Below, one piece after another: positions 57,359 through 64,000 of a DNA stretch of 64,000 bases. This DNA is from Coix lacryma-jobi var. lacryma-jobi (Eukaryota; Streptophyta; Magnoliopsida; Poales; Poaceae), in NCBI GenBank assembly GCA_009763385.1, contig CM019831.1, positions 111,502,680 to 111,566,679 of the forward strand, in the 5' to 3' direction. Every line of letters starts with the position of its first letter. The first letter of the stretch is position 1. Position numbers and translations under genes: made by a program. The notes beneath the pieces are model-generated. The model had not been told where the DNA came from, searched no databases, and saw nothing but the letters and a program-made list of their open reading frames with translations.

Positions 57359-59852
57359 TGAAGGACCAAAAATGCTAAAGCAAGGCGACCAGAGGGGGGG
57401 GGTGAATGGGAGCCTAAAAATTTCTTCTCAGAAATCCTGGCCTCTGTCCCAACAAGATCAACCCCAAAAGCTTTGGACTCAAATGCGATGCCCACGACCC
57501 TAGAAAGAGGGTGGATGATCCCTAGGATCACAGCAAGGCACCACCCAAGGGAGCAAACCAAAACTCCCAAAACTCCAAGTCAAGTTCGGCCCCAAAACCG
57601 ACTCCCAAACGTAGATAGAGGGCTACGTCGGAACTCCTCAAAATACCTATGCTAACATGTAGCAAAAATAGTTAGAGAGGTTCCTAGGTGAACTCTAGGA
57701 GCAAACGAGAAGTCCGAAAATGAAGCGGAAAAGCTGGGAGAGCAAAAGCACTAAAATACAACCTACAGCCGATTCGCGGACTGTCCGGGCTGCTGGTGCC
57801 GGACTGTCCGCGCCAGGGGCGGACTGTCCGCGAAACCCTGGTGGACTGTCCGCAGGTCAAAAGACAAAATCAGCACGGCTGCCGAAACCTCCCTGCGAGA
57901 CTCCCGGACTGTCCGCGCCTTTGTACGGCGGACTGTCCGCCGGCCAAGTTGCAAAGACAGCAACGCTGCTGGACCTCCCCTGCGCGACTCGCGGACTGTC
58001 CGCGCCTACCAACGGCGGACTGTCCGCCGCTCACCTGAGGGGAAAGCACCGAGACAACCAGCCACTGGTCCGGCTGGAACCGCGATGCGCGGACTGTCCG
58101 CGGCCAATATGACGGACTGTCCGCGACATCCCAGAAAGCCCAAAAACAGATCGGGACAAAACCAAAATCGATTGGATCTTCACCAAATCGAACGTGGCTG
58201 CAACCAAACTTCTCTCAAGTGTTCTTCTACGTGTTGGGAAGCTAATCCTAGGATATCATCGCTTCAACCCAACTAAACCATGAGAAATCCGAAGAACACT
58301 AGAAAAGGGGAAGAAGGAAGAACAAAAACGATTTCGACCCGATCTACTTGTTCGTGAGGGTAGAGATGAATTCATTTGGTGGAAATGTTGTCCTCACTTC
58401 AAAGAACAAGTTCATTCAAACAGAATCGCAAAAGACGCAGCGTAGAGGGAGATCGAGTGAGGAGAAAATCGTGGAGAAAAGAAGAACGCGAATACCAAAT
58501 TCAAAACGCGAATTCAACCACAAATTTGATCCTTGGATTCAGAGGAATGGATGATTGATTAAGCACTCAGTGTCGGGCTACAAGCCAATCCTAGCAACAC
58601 AAAGCTTGGATGGCAAAAAGCTCAAGAACAAGAGCCAACTCTCCTCTAACCCTAGCCTTCTCTCACAAGCACAAAATAAGAGAGACACCGTCCAAAGATC
58701 CCAAGGATACGGCTGCCCTAGCAGCCCCCTTCATATATATAGGTGCACGTCCGAAGACCAAAACGCCCTTACATTTAAGCACTCGACCCAAATACCCCCA
58801 GGGGTAAAACCGTCCAGTCCGGTCAATCTTCATCCGACGGCCACGCCCGCACATCCGGTAGCTTCGCCTCGACGCGACCTCCCTGATGCTGCCATGTGCC
58901 GTCATGTCGACCACCGCGCCTTCCTCGTGGATAGCTTCGCCGCCGCGCCAGCCTCTCCACGCCGCCACGCGTCGACCGTCCTTTCGGACCACCCCCGGTT
59001 TTGAGGCCCAAACCGGTAAACTCGCCAGCCTAGGTTTTGAGGCCCAAACCTGGCAAACCGTCCACCCCGAGTTTTGAGGCCTAAACTCGGAAACCCACGA
59101 GCCCAGGTTTTGAGGCCCAAACCTGGAAACTGTCCTCGCCGAGTTTTGAGGCCCAAACTCAGAAACCGGCCACCCCGAGTTTTGTGGCCCAAACTCGGAA
59201 ACCGTCGATGGTAGCTTTTTGAGGCTCAGCTACCGAACCCGCACCTAAGACGGGATGTGGTTCGCACACCTCGACCACCGACACCGATGCCGATGCATGT
59301 CCAGCCTCCACGCCGGGCACAACGCCTTCGCCTTCCTTCTTGGCTTGGCCGACGACACTTGCGCCGCACGGAAGCCCGTGTCCGACCTCCGCCAAGTGCC
59401 ACGACGCCATCGTCTTCCTCCCGACTCGGCCGATGCATTGCACATCCCCATGTGCTCTCGCTCGCCAATGCCACGTGCCAGCTACCACAGCTGGTCCTCT
59501 GGCCCTCTGGTCCGTCAGTCCAAGCCTCACGTCCGCCCTTCACCGCTCTGGGTACATCAGCATGGCACGTCCACCGCACGGCACGCCCATCCTTCACCGC
59601 TCCTGGTCCGTCGGCACGGCACGTCTCTACTTGACCTTCACCTCGCCATCGATCACTGTATCCGAGCTCAACACCTGCACATCAACACAGCCAAGAGACA
59701 CATGTTGCACACGCACACCAACCCGGTAAACACACACAACTCAACGCCACTGGTTAGTCATAAACATTAAGCGCATAGCGAGATAACGACTCAACCAGGA
59801 AAAGCCTCAAACCTTCCTCATCAATGTCAATCATTCATCATATATGTTCTCA
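57359..59852 (-). repeat. D2 5' LTR
   Basis: 2494 bp, close to 49231-51723 with scattered differences. TATATATA at 58734-58741 is the likely promoter; CGGACTGTCCG palindromes at 57774-58125; covarying palindromes at 58997-59233. Confidence 0.87.
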
Positions 59853-60572
59853 CTGCATTTTAATCGCCTCACCCATGTCAACCCGGCATCGTGAGACAGC
59901 AGATTAGCACCAGCTGTCACGTATTCTGAGAAGGCCAGATCATCCGATTGAGTTTCAATTCCAGAGTCAACCTCTCCAACCATGCCGATTCGCGGCCCCC
60001 AACAAAATTGGAAGGCTGAACAATTCCTAGTTCTTATCGTTCTGAATCTCAAGCTGTGGATTGTATTCGCCTGCGTGAGCCACACGCAATCTTTTTAACT
60101 GAACCCGGCCGCTTTCATCCTTGGTAGCATTGTTTTTTCTAATCATCGTCAAGTCAGAAGCTAGGGTCATTTGGACTTTCAGTTCTTGGCTGGATGTTTC
60201 TTTCAGAGCAAATATATTATCTGGGTGGTTTGTGTCAGAGAGTCAGAGCATGCATGCACCGTTGTTCCTCTGGTGGAGGCTGCATTCATATGTTATAATG
60301 CCAGTTTTCTAGTGAGTTCTTCGAACAAAAAAGGGGGAAAGAAATATAAAAAAAGGTACCTTAATGATTGCTGCATAGACAATATTTGCAGTGCTACATG
60401 ATTACATTTAGCCTGATGACAAAGCTTGTCAAATCATGGAAGAGAAGTTGGAGAACATTACAGAACTCTAGCTAGTCTGGTAGTATGTTCAGAACATCAG
60501 GGTTGACCTTTAGGTAAGTACGTAGGACAACAAATCAAGCATGACACTTTTCAATTTCTTCAAGCTTGCAGA

Positions 60573-60960
60573 CACTACTGGAAAACTGTACTTTGCCGAG
60601 TGACTCAGATTTTAACGAGAGCAAAATATCATGGTACTCGGCAAAGCTATATTTTGTCGAGTGTAGCACTCGGTAAAATTTTGCACTTAGCAACAAAGTA
60701 TGGCACTCGGTAAATCTAGACTTTGCCGACAAAGATAAGCGCTCGGCAAAACTTAGGTGGACCGTGACGGTGGCCACCTACCGTTAGCTTTTGCCAAGTG
60801 CCAGCAGTCATGCACTCGGTAAAAAAAATGTTTTAATTTTTTTGAATAAACTCTGCCGAGTGCCATCCTTGAGCATTGGGCAAAGTGTTTTTATTTTTCT
60901 GAAAACCAACTTTGCCGAGTGTTTTCTAGCCCCGGCACTCGGCAAAAATTAGCTGACCAA
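60573..60960. mobile_element. CACTA-type remnant in unit C
   Basis: Same start CACTACTGGAAAACTG and TGCCGAGTG repeats as in units A and B. Confidence 0.7.
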
Positions 60961-61475
60961 ACGGGTGTTCATTTGACTTCGTTTTAAAACTTTGTAGTTT
61001 TAAAATAGCTGACCAAACGGCTCACCAAACGGGTGTTCATCGGACCAAAATGAAAGTTGTAGATCTTAAAAAGTTTTAAAACTTTTTAGTTGATATTTTT
61101 TTCATTTGACTTCATTTGGGTCCTAAATACTCATTTCAGTATTAGATTGATATAAAATGGCACGACAAAAATCTAATTTGTACACAAACAAGTTGTAGGT
61201 GGAGTGGATTGGGGATGGACATGTGGAGCAAGAGGTTAAGGGTTCCAACATCAGCACTGGCAAACACTTGTGTTCCAATGAAGCCACTCGCCAAATTTAA
61301 AATTATTTTTCCTATTTTTAGCCTATTTTTTAGATTTTACATCGTTGTCTGATTTTAAGAACTGCTGCTGGTATGGTACTGTTGGATTAAAATCCAATAG
61401 TGAAAGGGGATTTTGAACCGATAGTGTTGTGAACATCTGGGGTAGTGTGTTGATGTTTGTCTTGCCACTCCTCAA

Positions 61476-61975
61476 AGCAACTCTAGCAGGACCCCTACTT
61501 AAGACTTCGTAGCTAAATATGAGGGTTCAGTAAAAAAACTAAGCTCCTGTAGGCCCCTACAGGGTCCTGAAATTTGGGTAGGCTATCAAATCCTTCCCTG
61601 AGACCTCATTCCTATTTGCCCAATAGCTCGGGCCCCATCACTGCAGGTGCTCTCTCTCCTCCCGTGATGCTCTCCCTCTCCTTCCCGCGATGGTCGTCGG
61701 ACTTCCCGCAACGGCGGACTTCCCTCAACCCCATGATGGTCGACTTCGGGCCACTTCCCCGTCACGGCCCGCACCATCAGATCCATATTATGTTTGGCCC
61801 AAGTTAGTCTATAACAATCAAGTACCACATATCATTAAAAATTTAAATGAATTTGAGTACTCTATTTTGAGTTGCACTATTGGAGTGCAGCCTACAAAAC
61901 AAGACTCTCAAAAGTACGAGAAGTACTCAAATTAAAAGTAGGGATCCTGTTTTAGGGGCTACTGCTGGAGTTGCT
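61476..61975. mobile_element. MITE-like element, unit C
   Basis: Same 14-bp terminal inverted repeat (AGCAACTCTAGCAG ... CTGCTGGAGTTGCT) as the copy at 2790-3291. Confidence 0.45.
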
Positions 61976-62230
61976 CTCAGATCCTTTTTATTATACATAG
62001 GACTCTCAAATATCTCGATCTCTCCGCTCTTCTCTCTTCTCTTTTTTAATAATAACAAAGAGGAGCATGGCGCTAGCTATATATATGCAATCGAAGAAGG
62101 AGGACGTTGTTATCGTCGTAGCAGCAAGAGTAGAAAATGGATATATTATGCATGGATCAACTCATGAATAGTGTGTTGCTTGGGAAGTGGGATCCAACCC
62201 AATGCAGCCCAGACCGGTAGGTCGGCGAGT

Positions 62231-63028
62231 TTATTTGGCGGTGTAGGCGGTGTCAGGCTTCCAATTTTCGGGAATGACATCTTCGTAGGCAGTCTTGGTG
62301 CCTCCCTCGGTGGTGATTTGGACGGTGATAGGGAACTTGAACGGCTTATCACTGTCCTTCCTCCAGATGGCACCCCAGCAGTGTTTGAGGGGCTCGTACG
62401 CGTCAGAGCCCTTCTCCTTGATGTCCACCGCCACAACGTCAGCATCACCGTCGACGTACTTGACCAGCAGCGCAAGATAGTTAGGGTTGCATCCCTTCTC
62501 AACATGGAAGGTGACCTTTTCTCCGTACTTGCACTTGACCCGCCGGAACTGCATGTCGATGATGCCCGCCTTGCGTAGCTTCTCCTACTCGCCCTTCTTG
62601 GCCATGGCGCCGAACGCGGTGCCATCAAGGTCAAAGTGGTAGTCGGCGATAGGCTCATAGTTCATGTCCGTGATGTACACCACCACGGGCTCGCCAGAGC
62701 ACTCAGCCGGCTTGTCACACTTGACCTCGAAGCAGGAGCCGCAGCCAAGGCCATCCTTGAAGATGGGGACGTTGCCACACGCACCCGTGCTATTGAAAGG
62801 GGCCTTGTTCACATCCTTGTACCCGCACGCACCGCCGTTGTCAGGGGGGCCGGCGCCTGTTGGCTTGCCGTACCACGTCGCCTTCGCTTCCAGCCAGTCG
62901 CTGCCGTAGCTGGCTGTGATGTTCTTGCCAGGAGGAACCTTAGGAGGACCGCACCTGGCACCACCCACCAACAACGCAAGCATCGCCACCACCACGACCT
63001 GCATCGATGACATCTTCTTCACTGCCAT
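62231..63028 (-). pseudogene. Beta-expansin, broken copy
   Basis: Same length as the intact copy at 3550-4347 (266 codons) and about 97% alike in protein. Codon 148 is TAG (62585-62587) where the intact copy has a Glu codon, so translation would give only the signal peptide and most of domain 1. The rest of the frame stays open, showing a recent loss. Other changes include Ala to Asp two residues before the HFD motif and Ser to Cys in the conserved SWGAIW of domain 2. Signal peptide, N-glycosylation site and HFD motif are kept. A sequencing error at one base cannot be excluded. Confidence 0.88.
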
Positions 63029-63091
63029 CTTTCTACAATCGGTGGATGCTATGCAACTACGATGCGATGAATGAGCAAGTGGCCTGGGCTC

Positions 63092-63100
63092 CTATTTATA
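63092..63100 (-). promoter_or_regulatory. TATA box of broken expansin copy
   Basis: TATAAATAG on the minus strand, same position relative to the ATG as in the intact copy, so the copy may still be transcribed. Confidence 0.65.
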
Positions 63101-64000
63101 TTGGCCAGGGATCGAACGAACTAGCATGCATGCTTCGGAGTTAGAGACAAGGAGGTCATGCATGCATGGCCGAGCGAGTTGCTCTTAGCCGCCGGTTAAT
63201 TGGTTCCAGTCGGGAGGCCAACTCTCTGCACACATGTTCATCACGCCGTGATCCGAGGCAGCCATTTTCATGTTGTCCCCCTCACGCTGGTCTCTTATCT
63301 TTCATTTTGAATTCCTAGCCTCGTTATTTCATTACCAACCAACTGATTTATGGGAGGAATCATAGAGCGGTCGAGAAGACGAGACATTATTTACTTTTAT
63401 ATATTTATATCATAATTATTGATGATTGTTAGGAACAGTAGAGATTTGTGATGTGGGCCTATGGACCAGTTTCAGCAGATTTGGCCCAAAGCCAGACTGA
63501 ATTATTTGAGAATCTTTTCTTCATTTTATGAGGTTTTAATTTAGAGTCCAGGCAACCAAATCTGAGTGACTAAATGGTTTAGTCCTATCTAGTCACATCA
63601 AAGTGACTACAGATACAGAAAACTAAATGTTACTTAGTCTCATTTAGTTATAGTGTTTGACTCCGAAGTGACTGAGGGCTTGTTCGGTTGATTTAGAATA
63701 GTGCCTACCAGCTAGAATAATTTAATAATTTATTGGTACTAAACTTTAGGAGCTGAAATTGTTCCTGGTGTATTCTGAGAAAACTGAACAGACTAAAAAA
63801 AGGAGTGGACTAAGTTACATTTAGCCGATCACATCACATATATCTAGAACTTCTCTTTCTATGATAAGAATATACTTTTATTTAAGCTAAAACATGGCCT
63901 AGGTATGGGATAACCAAGGTCATCTTATCTCTCTACAAATCTGCCGATATGGTGTCTTAATTTTCAGGGGATATAGTACTTAGTACTATTTCTAGTAATT
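63101..64000. other. Upstream region of expansin copy C
   Basis: Aligns with 4420-5330 of unit A with few substitutions and small indels; no gene supported. Confidence 0.5.

Larger units (their letters stand above)
49231..59852 (-). mobile_element. D2: non-autonomous Sirevirus-like element
   Basis: 10.6 kb, TSD CTGCA (49226-49230 and 59853-59857), LTRs 49231-51723 (3') and 57359-59852 (5'). Same organisation as D1: gag-like gene, pol relic, long 3' UTR. It lacks protease, integrase and RT. A second family member with the same internal deletion shows that D is a propagating family, not one accidental deletion. Confidence 0.88.
59853..64000. repeat. Expansin unit C, right part (continues past window)
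   Basis: Matches unit A from about 1207 to 5330. Contains the CACTA block, the MITE-like element, the broken expansin gene and its upstream region. Slightly rearranged near 60950-61020, where part of the CACTA-adjacent sequence is repeated. Confidence 0.85.

Overview
The window looks like a nuclear segment of a large, retrotransposon-rich grass genome, most likely maize or a close relative (Zea/Tripsacum). The basis is a group-1 pollen-allergen beta-expansin gene family, nested LTR retrotransposons of the Sirevirus (Ty1/copia) and Grande-like (Ty3/gypsy, Tat) types, and CACTA subterminal repeats of the TTTGCCGAGTG type. There is no sign of bacterial or organellar sequence.

Host layer: three copies of one duplicated unit can be followed. 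Unit A (546-5481) holds an intact, intronless beta-expansin gene on the minus strand (3550-4347). Unit B (5482-7233) is only the left third of a unit and has lost its gene. Unit C (48469-49230, resuming 59853-64000) holds a second expansin copy (62231-63028) broken by one nonsense codon. Each unit carries the same CACTA-derived block, and A and C carry the same 0.5-kb MITE-like element, so those insertions predate the duplication. Positions 1-545 are the end of another LTR retrotransposon inserted into unit A (probable 5-bp duplication GCTCA).

Nested layer in unit B: a Grande-like element on the minus strand enters at 7234 (614-bp 3' LTR, PPT at 7848). Into it jumped D1 (8031-30856, TSD GGTGA), a non-autonomous Sirevirus-like element that keeps a gag-like gene and only a scrap of pol. 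Into the 5' LTR of D1 jumped S1 (16557-28479, TSD GGCAC), a complete autonomous Sirevirus with open gag and pol and two LTRs of equal length (2152 bp) that look identical, making it the youngest event. Grande sequence resumes at 30857 and carries a plus-strand (antisense) spliced accessory gene, now decayed. That gene is cut by S2 (34222-45941), a full-length but broken Sirevirus on the minus strand. Then follow a fragment of Sirevirus pol (45942-47645), a second copy of the Grande gene fragment plus the same LTR insertion (47646-48468), and unit C. Unit C is itself split by D2 (49231-59852, TSD CTGCA), a second member of the D1 family with a frameshifted gag.

How the parts relate: D1/D2 share with S1/S2 the tRNA-iMet primer site, repeated PPT-like GGGGGAG motifs, a conserved U5 end, arrays of covarying 24-bp palindromes in U3, and an array of covarying hairpins between pol and the 3' LTR. 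This fits D elements being mobilised by Sirevirus proteins in trans. The points most worth a second look are the two covarying hairpin/palindrome systems, the histone-H3-like N terminus of the Grande accessory protein, and the splice-acceptor-like sequence at the Sirevirus gag-pol boundary.
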